Shown: positions 24,946-37,658 of the stretch, one piece after another
Position numbering within the stretch: the first letter of the stretch is position 1
How the letters are laid out: each line of letters opens with the position of its first letter
Source of the DNA: Anaeromyxobacter soli
Lineage (GTDB): Bacteria; Myxococcota; Myxococcia; Myxococcales; Anaeromyxobacteraceae
DNA: 64,000 nucleotides
Direction: 5' to 3'
Assembly (NCBI RefSeq): GCF_022808855.1
Contig: NZ_JAKZLF010000001.1
Location: 1-64,000, forward strand
Position numbers and translations under genes: made by a program
Notes under the pieces: generated by a model
Databases searched by the model: none
What the model was told of the DNA's origin: nothing
Seen by the model: only the letters and a program-made list of their open reading frames with translations

Positions 24946-27423
24946 CTACCCCCGGAGCTCCGCGCCGAGCCCGCCGCGCAGGCGCGCGACGATGCGCGCG
25001 TGGGCGGCGTCCGCCTCGGTGTCGGTGAGCGTCCGATCCGGGGCGCGGTAGCGGATGGCGAGCGCGAGGTTCTTCTTGCCTGCCGGGATGGGGGGACCGC
25101 GATACACGTCGAACAGCGTCGCGTCCTCGACGAGCGGCTCCTCGCGGACCGCGGCGAGCACCGCGCCCGCCTCGACGCCCTCGGCCACCACGACCGCGAG
25201 GTCGCGCAGGACCGCGGGGAAGCGGGGGATCCCGGCGTAGCGCGGCACGAGCCGCGCGCCCCGCACGAGCGCGGCGCCGGAGAGACGGAACGCGAGCACG
25301 CCGCGCGGCAGCTCGAACGCCTCGGCGACGCGCGGGTGGAGCTCGCCGACCTCGCCGAGCGGCGCATCGTCGGCGCCGAGCACCTCGGCGGAGAGCCGCG
25401 GGTGGAGCCACGCTCCGCCGCGCGCCCGCCAGCGCGCGTCGATGCCGAGCGCCTCGAGCACGGCCGCGACGGCGGCCTTCGCGTCGTGGAAGTCGACGGG
25501 GTCCGATCCGCCCGCCCACCCGGTCGGGCTCCGGCGGCCGACGAGCACGCCTGCGAGCTCCCCCTCCTCGGCGGCCGGCGCCGGCGCGCCCGCCGGGGCG
25601 GGGCGATACACGCGGGCGATCTCGTAGAGCCGCACGTCCTCGACGCGCTGGCGACGGTTGGTGGAGGCGTTGCGGAGGAGCGACGGCACGAGGCTCGTCC
25701 GCATCACCGCCAGGTCGGCGCTGATCGGGTTCTTGAGCGCGATGGGCCGGAGCGCGGTCGCCGCGGGATCCGCGAAGGGCGCGAGGTCGCGCTCCGCCAC
25801 GAAGCTGAAGTTCACCGCCTCGGCGAAGCCCGCCGCCTCGAGCGCCTCCCGGGCGCGCGCGGTCACCTGCGCGTCCGCCGGCTCGACCGGCGTGCGGACC
25901 GCGTTGGCGGGCAGCGTCTCGGGGATGGCGTCGTAGCCCTTCGTGCGGACGATCTCCTCGACGAGATCCTCCTCGAGCGACACGTCGACGCGCCAGCTCG
26001 GCACCCCGAACGTGGCCCCGTCCGCGTCGCTCGCGCGCTCCTCGAACCCGAGGCCGGCGAGGATGCGGCGCACCTCGTCGCGCGCCACGTCGATGCCGAG
26101 CAGCTCGGCGGGCCTGCGCCAGCGGAGGCGCACCGCCGGCGCCTGGTGCGGGCGCGGGTGGGCGTCGACGATCCCGGGCCGCACGGTCCCGCCGGCGAGC
26201 TCCGCGATGAGCGCCGCGCAGCGATCGAGCGCCGGGATCACCATCCCCGGATCGGCGCCCCGCTCGAACCGGTAGGAGGCCTCGGTCTTGAGGCCGTGCC
26301 GCCGCGAGGTGCGGCGGATCCCGCTCGGCGCGAACCAGGCGGACTCGACGAGCACGCGGGTCGTGCCCGCGGAGATCTCCGAGTCGCCCCCGCCCATCAC
26401 ACCCGCGAGCGCGCTGCCGCGATCGCGATCGGCGATGAGGAGATCGTCGGGCTCGAGCGCCCGCTCCTTCCCGTCGAGCGTGACGATCTTCTCGCCGGGC
26501 CGGGCGGTCCGGACGACGATCTCGTGGCCGGCCACCTTGTCGAGGTCGAACGCGTGGAGCGGGTGGCCGAGCTCGAGCAGCGCGAAGTTGGTCGCGTCGA
26601 CCACGTTCGAGATCGAGCGGACCCCGCACGCCTCGAGCCTGCGCGCGAGCCACTGCGGCGACGGGCCGATCTTCACGCCCTCGACCACGCGCGCGGCGTA
26701 GCGGGCGCACTTCTCCGGCGCCTCGATCCGGACCTTCACCGCCTCGGCCGCCGGCGCGCCCGCCTCGCGCAGCGCGGGGCGGGGGAGCCGCACCTCCTGG
26801 CCCAGGATCGCCGCGACCTCGCGGGCGAGGCCGACGTGCGAGAGCGCGTCCGGCCGGTTCGGCGTGACGTTCACCTCGAGGAGCACGTCCTCGAGCCCGA
26901 GCGCGTCCGCGATCGGCGTGCCCGGCGCGAGGCCACGGTCGAGGATGAGGAGCCCGCTCGCGTCCTCGGAGAGCCCGAGCTCGCGGGCCGAGCAGAGCAT
27001 CCCGAACGACTCGACGCCGCGGAGCTTCGCCTTCTCGATCCGGGTCCCGCCCGGCAGCGTCGTGCCGACGGTGGCGAGCGGGACGACGTCGCCGACCTGG
27101 TAGTTCTTCGCGCCGCAGACGATCTGGAGCGGCTCGCCCTGGCCCGCGTCGATCTTCGTGACGGAGAGCTTCTCGGCGTTCGGGTGCTTCTCGGAGGCGA
27201 GGATCCGCGCCGCGACCACCCCGGCGAGCCCCTGGCCGACCCGCTCGACGGCCTCGACCTCGAAGCCCACGGCGGTCAGCCGGCGCGCCACCTCGTCCGC
27301 GGCGGCCAGCACGGGCGCGGCCGACCGTGGCTGCGCCGGAGCGAGCGGGGCGCCCTGTTGCGCCCCCCCGGCGAGGCTGCCGAGGTCCACGTACTCCGAG
27401 AGCCACTTGAGAGAGATCCGCAT
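24946..27423 (-). CDS. pheT: Phenylalanyl-tRNA synthetase, beta subunit
   Basis: 825 residues, the large subunit that handles tRNA binding and editing. It starts MRISLKWLSEYVDL and has the EMAP-II-like tRNA-binding domain (HPNAEKLSVTKIDAG near 80), the B5 domain and the C-terminal anticodon-binding domain ending in the LRGGLGAELRG region. An extra low-complexity Gly/Ala/Pro segment of about 25 residues (about 17-42) splits the usual N terminus. It follows pheS by nine bases. Confidence 0.97.
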   Translation of the reverse strand: MRISLKWLSEYVDLGSLAGGAQQGAPLAPAQPRSAAPVLAAADEVARRLTAVGFEVEAVERVGQGLAGVVAARILASEKHPNAEKLSVTKIDAGQGEPLQIVCGAKNYQVGDVVPLATVGTTLPGGTRIEKAKLRGVESFGMLCSARELGLSEDASGLLILDRGLAPGTPIADALGLEDVLLEVNVTPNRPDALSHVGLAREVAAILGQEVRLPRPALREAGAPAAEAVKVRIEAPEKCARYAARVVEGVKIGPSPQWLARRLEACGVRSISNVVDATNFALLELGHPLHAFDLDKVAGHEIVVRTARPGEKIVTLDGKERALEPDDLLIADRDRGSALAGVMGGGDSEISAGTTRVLVESAWFAPSGIRRTSRRHGLKTEASYRFERGADPGMVIPALDRCAALIAELAGGTVRPGIVDAHPRPHQAPAVRLRWRRPAELLGIDVARDEVRRILAGLGFEERASDADGATFGVPSWRVDVSLEEDLVEEIVRTKGYDAIPETLPANAVRTPVEPADAQVTARAREALEAAGFAEAVNFSFVAERDLAPFADPAATALRPIALKNPISADLAVMRTSLVPSLLRNASTNRRQRVEDVRLYEIARVYRPAPAGAPAPAAEEGELAGVLVGRRSPTGWAGGSDPVDFHDAKAAVAAVLEALGIDARWRARGGAWLHPRLSAEVLGADDAPLGEVGELHPRVAEAFELPRGVLAFRLSGAALVRGARLVPRYAGIPRFPAVLRDLAVVVAEGVEAGAVLAAVREEPLVEDATLFDVYRGPPIPAGKKNLALAIRYRAPDRTLTDTEADAAHARIVARLRGGLGAELRG

Positions 27424-27432
27424 GCCGAGGGC

Positions 27433-28903
<1,471 letters not shown>

Positions 28904-29003
28904 CTTCCTTCTCCTGCCGGCGGGAGGCGCCGCGGTCCGTCACTCCTCGTGACGCCCCGTGCACTCTTGTGGACCCCGCTTGGGCGTTACGGCTCCCGGC
29001 GCC

Positions 29004-29207
29004 CTAGCGGGCGTACGGGAAGCACTCCTTGATCTTCTTCTCGTCCATCGGGGACAGGTGGTCCGTGCCCCGGAGATGGACCTTCTGCTTCTTCGTCTTC
29101 CCGAACGTCGCGAGGTGGCGGACGCCGGCGCGGCGGAACTTCACCTTGCCGCTCTTCTTCGGGATGAAGCGCTTCTTCGCGCCGCTCTTCGTCTTCAGCT
29201 TGGGCAT
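29004..29207 (-). CDS. rpmI: 50S ribosomal protein L35
   Basis: 67 residues starting MPKLKTKSGAKKRFIPKKSG, the full L35. The ATG at 29207 has GAAGGAA directly upstream and is preferred over a longer reading from 29228. It lies 76 bases after infC and 100 bases before rplT, as in most bacteria. Confidence 0.97.
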   Translation of the reverse strand: MPKLKTKSGAKKRFIPKKSGKVKFRRAGVRHLATFGKTKKQKVHLRGTDHLSPMDEKKIKECFPYAR

Positions 29208-29283
29208 TTCCTTCGTTCCTTCGTGCATCGTGCCCGGCGACGGACCTTTCCGGTCTCGCGCCGCGCACGGAGATCGGTTCGGC

Positions 29284-29970
<687 letters not shown>

Positions 29971-30010
29971 CGCCATGCTCCTCCACTACGGTCGCCGTCG
30001 CTCCCCAGGT

Positions 30011-30043
30011 GGCCTCAAAGGACGAGGCCCCGGGAGCGGGGCC
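30011..30043 (-). promoter_or_regulatory. Two mutually exclusive hairpins in the infC leader
   Basis: In the minus-strand leader, GGCCCC (30038-30043) pairs with GGGGCC (30026-30031), or GGCCTC (30024-30029) pairs with GAGGCC (30011-30016). The two stems share 30026-30029 and cannot form together. The block begins about 7 bases after the predicted transcription start and ends about 40 bases before the infC start codon, so it may be a regulatory switch. Confidence 0.5.
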
Positions 30044-30056
30044 GAAAAGACGCTGT

Positions 30057-30084
30057 AGGATAAGGATTTCACGAGCGAAGTCAA
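30057..30084 (-). promoter_or_regulatory. Promoter of the infC-rpmI-rplT-pheST operon
   Basis: Minus strand -35 TTGACT (30079-30084), 16-base spacer, -10 TATCCT (30057-30062). The predicted start near 30050 gives a leader of about 80 bases before infC. The -35 and spacer are the same as in the rpsL and tRNA-Val promoters. Confidence 0.65.
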
Positions 30085-30153
30085 ACGCGGCGGTGCGCCG
30101 GGGCCGCGACGGCGAGGGAGGGACCCGCCGCCGCGCCCGGCGCCCACCCTCCC

Positions 30154-31182
30154 CTACCTCGCGTTGGGGTCCGAGGAGTCCTTCTTGGCCTCGCGGATCC
30201 AGCTCATCATGTCGCGCAGGCGCTTGCCCACCTCCTCGATGGGATGCTGGGCCTCGGCCTCGCGCATCTTGTCGAACATGGGCCGCCCGACCTGGTTCTC
30301 GATGATGAACTCCTTCGCGAACTGGCCGCTCTGGATCTCGCGCAGGATCTTCCGCATCTCCTCCTTCGTCTGGCTCGTCACCACGCGCGGGCCGCGGGTG
30401 TAGTCGCCGTACTCGGCGGTGTCCGAGATGGAGTGACGCATCCAGGCGAGCCCACCCTCGTACATCAGGTCGACGATGAGCTTCAGCTCGTGCAGGCACT
30501 CGAAGTAGGCGCTCTCCGGCTGGTAGCCCGCCTCGGTGAGCACCTCGAAGCCCGCCTTCACGAGCGCCGAGGCGCCGCCGCAGAGGACCGCCTGCTCGCC
30601 GAACAGGTCGGTCTCCGTCTCCTCCTTGAAGGTCGTCTCGAGGACGCCGGCGCGCGTGCAGCCGATCCCCCGCGCGTACGCGAGCCCGACGGCCTTGGCC
30701 TGGCCGCTCGCGTCCTGGTGGACGGCGATGAGGCCGGGGATGCCGCGGCCGTCCTGGTACTGCCGGCGCACCATGTGGCCCGGCCCCTTCGGCGCGACGA
30801 GGAGCACGTCCACGCCCTCGGCGGCGCGGATCTGGCCGAAGTGCACGTTGAACCCGTGCGCGAAGAGGAGCGCCTTCCCCTTCGTCATGTGCTGCGCGAT
30901 CTCCTCGTCGTAGACCTTCTTCTGCGTCTGGTCCGGGATGAGGACCATGATGACGTCGGCCTCGCGGGCGGCCTCCGCCACGGAGACGACGCGCAGCCCG
31001 GCGCCCTCGGCCTTCGCCTTCGAGCGCGAGCCCGCGCCGAGGCCGACGCGGACGTCGACCCCGGAGTCGCGGAGGTTGAGCGCGTGGGCGTGGCCCTGCG
31101 AGCCGTAGCCGATCACGGCGACCTTGCGCTTCTTGAGCAGGTCGAGGTTCGCGTCCTTGTCGTAATAGATGGTGGCAGCCAT
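30154..31182 (-). CDS. ilvC: Ketol-acid reductoisomerase
   Basis: 342 residues, the short class I form. It converts acetolactate or acetohydroxybutyrate to the dihydroxy acid with NADPH and Mg2+. The nucleotide-binding loop [15 protein letters not shown] is near 23, [15 protein letters not shown] near 130, and the metal-binding Glu residues lie in [16 protein letters not shown] and [13 protein letters not shown]. It is the last gene of the leu-ilv block, 13 bases after ilvN. GAGGAA precedes the ATG. Confidence 0.97.
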   Translation of the reverse strand: MAATIYYDKDANLDLLKKRKVAVIGYGSQGHAHALNLRDSGVDVRVGLGAGSRSKAKAEGAGLRVVSVAEAAREADVIMVLIPDQTQKKVYDEEIAQHMTKGKALLFAHGFNVHFGQIRAAEGVDVLLVAPKGPGHMVRRQYQDGRGIPGLIAVHQDASGQAKAVGLAYARGIGCTRAGVLETTFKEETETDLFGEQAVLCGGASALVKAGFEVLTEAGYQPESAYFECLHELKLIVDLMYEGGLAWMRHSISDTAEYGDYTRGPRVVTSQTKEEMRKILREIQSGQFAKEFIIENQVGRPMFDKMREAEAQHPIEEVGKRLRDMMSWIREAKKDSSDPNAR

Positions 31183-31195
31183 TCTTGGTTCCTCG

Positions 31196-31729
31196 CTACT
31201 TGAGATTGGGGGGAGCGAGCGTCTTGAAACCGCGCTCGAGGGCGATGCGTCCGGAGCGGCAGATCTCCTGGATTCCGAAGGGGCGCAGCCGGTCCTCGAG
31301 CGCGTCGAGCTTCCCGGCGTTGCCGCTCGCCTCGACGACGAGCGCGTCGGGCGAGACGTCCACGATGGTCGCCTCGTAGGTCTCGGCGAGCGCCCGGAGC
31401 TCGGCGTGGTTGCGCTCCGGGGTGTGGATCTTCACGAGCATGAGCTCGCGCTCGATGAGGTCCGCCGCCGAGAGCTCGCGGACCTCGACGACGGGGACGA
31501 GCTTCTGGACCTGCCGCACCACCTGCTCGACGGTCTTCGAGCCCAGGCGCACGACGATGGTCATGCGCGAGTACTCGGGCCGCTCCGTCGGTCCGACGGT
31601 GAGGCTCGCGATGTTGTACCCGCGCCGCGAGAAGAGGCCGGAGATGCGGTGGAGCACGCCCGGCTTGTTCTCGACGAGGAGGCTGATGGTGTGGGTGGAC
31701 CCGTTGGGCTTCTCTTCGGTGCGTTCCAT
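31196..31729 (-). CDS. ilvN: Acetolactate synthase, regulatory small subunit
   Basis: 177 residues with an N-terminal ACT domain ([34 protein letters not shown]) that binds valine for feedback inhibition, followed by the C-terminal activation domain. I chose the ATG at 31729 ([10 protein letters not shown]) because GGAGG lies eight bases upstream; a GTG at 31738 inside the end of ilvB has no site. It follows the large subunit gene with a one-base gap. Confidence 0.95.
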   Translation of the reverse strand: MERTEEKPNGSTHTISLLVENKPGVLHRISGLFSRRGYNIASLTVGPTERPEYSRMTIVVRLGSKTVEQVVRQVQKLVPVVEVRELSAADLIERELMLVKIHTPERNHAELRALAETYEATIVDVSPDALVVEASGNAGKLDALEDRLRPFGIQEICRSGRIALERGFKTLAPPNLK

Positions 31730-31730
31730 C

Positions 31731-33443
31731 CTAGTCACCTCCGCCGTCGATCATGTCGTTCAAGGGGGCGCCGGCCGGCACCATCGGGAACACCTTCTCC
31801 TGACGGCGGACCCGGACGTCGACGATGGTCGGGCCCTTCGAGTTCGCGAGCGCCTGATCGATGACCTGGTCCAGCTCCTCGGGCGTGCGCGCGCGGAGCC
31901 CGAGGCAGCCGTACGCGTCCGCGAGCTTCACGAGATCGGGGCGATCCGTGAGCGGCGTCTGCGCGAAGCGGCGCTCGTAGAAGAGCTCCTGCCACTGCCG
32001 GACCATGCCGAGGAACAGGTTGTTGAGGACGAAGATCTTGATCGGCAGCTCGAGGTCCACCGCGGTCGCGAGGTCCTGCAGCGTCATCTGGAACGAGCCG
32101 TCGCCGTCGATGCCGATCACGAGCTCGCCGGGCCGGCCGAGCTGGGCGCCGATCGCCGACGGGAGGCAGAAGCCCATCGTGCCGAGGCCGCCCGAGGTGA
32201 TGAACTGGCGCGGCTCGGAGGTCCGCCACCACTGCGCCGCGAACATCTGGTGCTCGCCGACGCCGGTCGTGACGATGGCCTTCCCGCCCGTCTTCTTCCA
32301 GAGCGTGTCGACGACGTACTGCGGGAGCAGGTACTTCTGCCCGTCCTGCTCGTACTTGAGCGGGTACTTCTTCCTCCACTCGTCGATCCGCTTCCACCAC
32401 GCCGAGAGGTCGGGCTTGCCGTGCGCGGCCTCCGCGCGGCGCACCTCGTCGGTGAGCTGCGGCAGGAGCCGCCTCAGGTCGCCGACGAGCGGGACCGTCG
32501 CGGTGACGAGCTTCGAGATCTCGGCGGGGTCGATGTCGAGGTGGACGATCTTCGCCTCGGGCGCGAAGGTCGAGAGCTTGCCCGTGACGCGGTCGTCGAA
32601 GCGCGCGCCGAGCGCGATGATGAGGTCCGAGTACTGCACGGCGTAGTTCGCGTACCGCGAGCCGTGCATGCCGAACATGCCGAGGCACTGCGAGCTCGTC
32701 TCGGGGAAGGCGCCCTTCCCGTGCACGGTCGTGACGACCGGCGCCCCCACGAGCTCCGCGAAGGCCGAGACCTCCTTGTGCGCGTCCGAGATCCGGACGC
32801 CGCCGCCGAGGTAGATGATCGGGCGCGTCGCGCCGCGGATGAGCACCGCGGCGTCCTTGAGCCGCGGCTCCTCGCGCACGGGCGGGTGGTAGCCGGGGAT
32901 CTCGACGGTCTCCGGGTACTCGAACTCGAACTCGGTGTTCTGGATGTCCTTCGGGATGTCCACGAGCACCGGGCCCGGCCGCCCGGTGCGCGCGACGTAG
33001 AACGCCTCCTTGAGGATGCGCGGCAGGTCGTGCACGTCGGTCACGAGCCAGTTGTGCTTCGTGATGGGCATCGTGATGCCCGTGATGTCCGCCTCCTGGA
33101 AGGCGTCGGACCCGATGAGCGAGGTCGCGACGTTGCCCGTGATGGCGACGAGCGGGACCGAGTCCATGTACGCGTCGGCGATCGCGGTGACGAGGTTCGT
33201 CGCGCCGGGGCCGGACGTCCCGAAGCACACGCCGACCTTCCCGGTCGCGTGCGCGTACCCCTCCGCCGCGTGCCCGCCCACCTGCTCGTGGCGGATGAGC
33301 ACCTGCTTCGGGCGCTCGCACCCCCACATCGCGTCGTAGATCGGCAGGATCGTCCCGCCGGGCATGCCGAAGACGTAGTCGACGCCCTCGGCCTCGAGCG
33401 CGCGGCGAACCGCCATCGCGCCCGTGATCTTCTCCTTGGCCAT
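31731..33443 (-). CDS. ilvB: Acetolactate synthase, catalytic large subunit
   Basis: 570 residues of the ThDP enzyme that makes acetolactate from pyruvate. The catalytic Glu lies in LIRHEQVGGHAAEGYA near 50. The FAD-binding middle domain follows, and the ThDP/Mg motif GDGSFQMTLQDLATAVDLELP is near 440. Length and order (ilvB-ilvN-ilvC) are typical. A perfect 9-bp hairpin lies in the 105-base gap between leuD and this gene, so separate control of the ilv half is possible. Confidence 0.97.
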   Translation of the reverse strand: MAKEKITGAMAVRRALEAEGVDYVFGMPGGTILPIYDAMWGCERPKQVLIRHEQVGGHAAEGYAHATGKVGVCFGTSGPGATNLVTAIADAYMDSVPLVAITGNVATSLIGSDAFQEADITGITMPITKHNWLVTDVHDLPRILKEAFYVARTGRPGPVLVDIPKDIQNTEFEFEYPETVEIPGYHPPVREEPRLKDAAVLIRGATRPIIYLGGGVRISDAHKEVSAFAELVGAPVVTTVHGKGAFPETSSQCLGMFGMHGSRYANYAVQYSDLIIALGARFDDRVTGKLSTFAPEAKIVHLDIDPAEISKLVTATVPLVGDLRRLLPQLTDEVRRAEAAHGKPDLSAWWKRIDEWRKKYPLKYEQDGQKYLLPQYVVDTLWKKTGGKAIVTTGVGEHQMFAAQWWRTSEPRQFITSGGLGTMGFCLPSAIGAQLGRPGELVIGIDGDGSFQMTLQDLATAVDLELPIKIFVLNNLFLGMVRQWQELFYERRFAQTPLTDRPDLVKLADAYGCLGLRARTPEELDQVIDQALANSKGPTIVDVRVRRQEKVFPMVPAGAPLNDMIDGGGD

Positions 33444-33514
33444 GTCTTCCTCGTGAAGCGCTTTACGTTCCGTGTGAGACCGCAGCTCGCGAGACGGAGA
33501 CGGCGGGCCCTCCC

Positions 33515-33536
33515 CGCCCCGGCGAGCGCCGGGGCG
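33515..33536 (-). other. Hairpin between leuD and ilvB
   Basis: CGCCCCGGC (33515-33523) pairs perfectly with GCCGGGGCG (33528-33536) over a 4-base loop, 12 bases past the leuD stop. There is no T-run. It may be an mRNA processing or stabilising element, or a weak terminator that lowers ilv expression relative to leu. Confidence 0.5.
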
Positions 33537-33548
33537 AGGCGCCCGCCG

Positions 33549-34121
33549 CTATACCTTCGACTCGAACGCCGCGATGGCCTCCTCCTGCGAGAGCAGGAAG
33601 CCGAGCTCGTCGACGCCGTTCAGCAGGCAGTACTTCGCGAACCCGTCGAGGGGGAACGAGGCGGTCGTGCCGTCGGGCAGCGCGACCGTCTGCGAGGAGA
33701 TGTCGATGCGGACCTTCGCGCCCGGCGCCGCGAGCAGCTTCGCGTGGCTCGCGGGATCGAGCACGACCGGGACGAGCCCGTTCTTGAGGGCGTTGTTGCG
33801 GAAGATGTCGGCGATGCGCGTCGAGACGACCGCGCGGATGCCGTGGTCGACGAGCGCCCACGGCGCGTGCTCGCGCGACGAGCCGCAGCCGAAGTTGTCG
33901 CCCGCGACGAGGACGGTGCAGCCCTGCGCCTCGGGGAGGTTCAGCACGAACTCGGGCCGCGGCTTCCCGCCGGCGTCGTAGCGCCAGTCGGAGAAGAGCG
34001 CCTTCCCGAGCCCCTGCTTGTCGGTGACCTTGAGGAAGCGCCCCGGGATGATCTGATCGGTGTCGATGTTCTCGCGCGGGATGACGACCGTGCGGCTCTC
34101 GATGGTGCGGATCGGTTCCAT
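33549..34121 (-). CDS. leuD: 3-isopropylmalate dehydratase, small subunit
   Basis: 190 residues, the swivelling domain of the aconitase-like enzyme that isomerises isopropylmalate in leucine synthesis. [14 protein letters not shown] near 18 and [17 protein letters not shown] near 75 are the family's signatures. It starts four bases after leuC, with the ribosome site GGAGGG inside the end of leuC. The length fits the proteobacterial type. Confidence 0.97.
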   Translation of the reverse strand: MEPIRTIESRTVVIPRENIDTDQIIPGRFLKVTDKQGLGKALFSDWRYDAGGKPRPEFVLNLPEAQGCTVLVAGDNFGCGSSREHAPWALVDHGIRAVVSTRIADIFRNNALKNGLVPVVLDPASHAKLLAAPGAKVRIDISSQTVALPDGTTASFPLDGFAKYCLLNGVDELGFLLSQEEAIAAFESKV

Positions 34122-34125
34122 GGTC

Positions 34126-35564
34126 CTAGCCCTCCACCAGCCGCCGCGGATCGGCGACCGCGCCGGACACCGCCGCCGCCGCCGCCGTCGCCGGGCTCGC
34201 GAGCAGCGTCCGCCCGCCGGGCCCCTGGCGCCCCTCGAAGTTCCGGTTCGACGTCGAGACGCAGTACTGGCCGGGCTCGAGCATGTCGCCGTTCATGGCG
34301 AGGCACATCGAGCAGCCCGGCTCGCGCCACTCGGCGCCCGCGTCGCGGAAGATCCGGTCGAGCCCCTCCGCCTCCGCCGCCTTCTTCACGGCGTGGGAGC
34401 CCGCCACGACGAGCGTCCGCGTCCTCACCTTGCGGCCGCGCATCACCCTCGCCGCCTCGCGCAGATCCTCGAGCCGGCCGTTCGTGCAGCTCCCCACGAA
34501 CACCACGTCGATCTTCTGCCCGAGGATGGGCTTCCCCGGCGTGAGCGCCATGTAGCGGAGCGCGCTCTCGAGCGTCGCGCGCGCGGCGGGATCCTTCTCT
34601 GCCCCCGGATCCGGGATGCGCCCGGTGACGGGGATGCCCTGCGCCGGGTTCGTGCCGAAGGTGACCATCGGCTCGAGGCGCGAGACGTCCACCGTCACCT
34701 CCCGGTCGTAGACCGCGCCGTCGTCCGTCGGGAGCCTTCGCCAGCGCGCCACCGCCGCCTCGAACGCGGCGCCCTGCGGGACGCGGGGCTTCCCGGCGAG
34801 CCACTGGAACGTGACGTCGTCGGGCGCGATCATCCCGGCCCGGGCGCCGCCCTCGATCGCCATGTTGCAGAGGGTCATGCGCCCTTCCATGGTGAGCGCG
34901 CGCACCGCCGGGCCCGTGAACTCCATCACGTGCCCCGTGCCGCCGCCCACGCCGATCTGGGCGATGATCGCGAGGACGAGGTCCTTCGCGGTGACGCCCG
35001 GCTGCAGGGCCCCCTCCACGCGGATGGCGAGCGAGCGCGGCTTGCGCTGGAGGAGACACTGCGTCGCGAGGACGTGGCCGACCTCGGACGTCCCGATGCC
35101 GAAGGCGAGCGCGCCGAAGGCGCCGTGGGTGGCGGTGTGGCTGTCGCCGCAGACCACCGTCATGCCCGGCTGCGTCGCCCCCATCTCCGGCCCGAAGACG
35201 TGCACGACGCCCTGCTGCGGATCGCCGAGGCCGTGGAGCTCCACGCCGAAGTCGCGCGCGTTCCGCTCGATCTGCGCGACCTGGGCCTCGTTCTGCGCGT
35301 CGTAGAACGGCCAGCGGCCGTCGGGCAGCCGCGGGAGCGTCGGGGTGGAGTGGTCGGTGGTGGCGAGCGTGCGGTCGGGGCGCCGGACCTTGAGGCTCCG
35401 CTCCCGCAGCATGGAGAACGCCTGCGGGCTCGTCACCTCGTGCATGAGGTGGAGGTCGACGTAGAGGACGGCGGGCGTCTCCGGCGTCTCGGCGCGGACG
35501 ACGTGGGCGTCCCAGACCTTCTCGAACAGCGTGCGCGCGCGGCGCGCGTCGGTGGCGGCGGTCA

Positions 35565-35565
<1 letters not shown>
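34126..35565 (-). CDS. leuC: 3-isopropylmalate dehydratase, large subunit
   Basis: 479 residues. The [4Fe-4S] cluster cysteines are visible in [16 protein letters not shown] and [32 protein letters not shown]-like [17 protein letters not shown] near 35 and [22 protein letters not shown] near 140 are also conserved. The ATG at 35565 shares one base with the leuA stop (TGATG), so the two are translationally coupled. It works with LeuD. Confidence 0.97.
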
Positions 35566-37268
<1,703 letters not shown>

Positions 37269-37295
37269 GCGGTCTCCTGGCTCCTGTTTCGTTGG

Positions 37296-37352
37296 GGCCG
37301 GAGAACGTCGCCTGTCGGGGGCAACCTCTCCGGCCGGTTCGGCGGAAGAGGT
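37296..37352 (-). promoter_or_regulatory. Alternative hairpins in the leuA leader
   Basis: Segment B (37324-37335) can pair either with A (37343-37352; ACCTCTtCCG with CGGAGAGGT) or with C (37296-37304; GGCCGGAGA with TCTCCGGCC). The two pairings share bases and exclude each other, the usual logic of amino-acid attenuation. No T-run follows C, so if it is an attenuator it is not a standard intrinsic terminator. Confidence 0.45.
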
Positions 37353-37364
37353 CGCGGCGCGGCG

Positions 37365-37427
37365 TTAGCCTGACCGGGATACCTCTCCCGCCAGGCTAAG
37401 AAGTCGGTGCGCGCGTACGAGGAACAT
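37365..37427 (-). CDS. Possible leucine leader peptide upstream of leuA
   Basis: A 20-codon reading frame, MFLVRAHRLLSLAGEVSRSG, ends 96 bases before leuA. It has four Leu and two Val codons, including adjacent CTT CTT, a Leu codon that is rare in this G/C-biased genome. Codons 10 to the stop lie within a hairpin (TTAGCCTG 37392-37399 with CAGGCTAA 37365-37372), and competing hairpins follow. This is how leader peptides of branched-chain operons are built. No Shine-Dalgarno site precedes it, but the predicted mRNA start is only about four bases upstream. Short Leu-containing frames arise by chance, so this remains a hypothesis. Confidence 0.4.
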   Translation of the reverse strand: MFLVRAHRLLSLAGEVSRSG

Positions 37428-37437
37428 CAGAAAAACG

Positions 37438-37467
37438 AGCCTAGCGATCCGCGAGCGGACCTGTCAA
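37438..37467 (-). promoter_or_regulatory. Possible promoter of the leuA operon
   Basis: Minus strand perfect -35 TTGACA (37462-37467), 18-base spacer and -10 TAGGCT (37438-37443, three of six matches). The predicted start near 37431 is about 160 bases upstream of leuA and just before the possible leader peptide. Confidence 0.45.
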
Positions 37468-37611
37468 GCGGGGCGCACGACGCGCACGGCGGGCCGCCGC
37501 GCTCCCTGCGAAGGAGCGGGCGCACGATCGCTGATCGAAGGGCGAGCACGACGCGATGGGCCTCGAGCCCGTCACTCCGCGTGGACGCTCGGATGATCGC
37601 CAAACGACGGC

Positions 37612-37646
37612 GTGATTCGCGAATCACCCGAGGTGATTCTCGAATC
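37612..37646. promoter_or_regulatory. Tandem palindromes with GTGATTC arms
   Basis: GTGATTCGCGAATCAC (37612-37627) is a perfect 16-base palindrome. GTGATTCTCGAATC (37633-37646) repeats 13 of its first 14 bases exactly 21 bases further on. The spacing of two helical turns suggests binding of a dimeric regulator side by side. The block lies just past the thrS stop and about 145 bases upstream of the leuA -35 box. It could also act as a hairpin at the end of the thrS message. Confidence 0.5.
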
Positions 37647-37658
37647 GCCGGCCGTCGC

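Noticed and set aside
37365-37399. The TTAGCCTG/CAGGCTAA hairpin as a plain terminator
   Set aside because: No T-run follows on the minus strand, and it lies between a promoter and leuA, which argues for a regulatory role.
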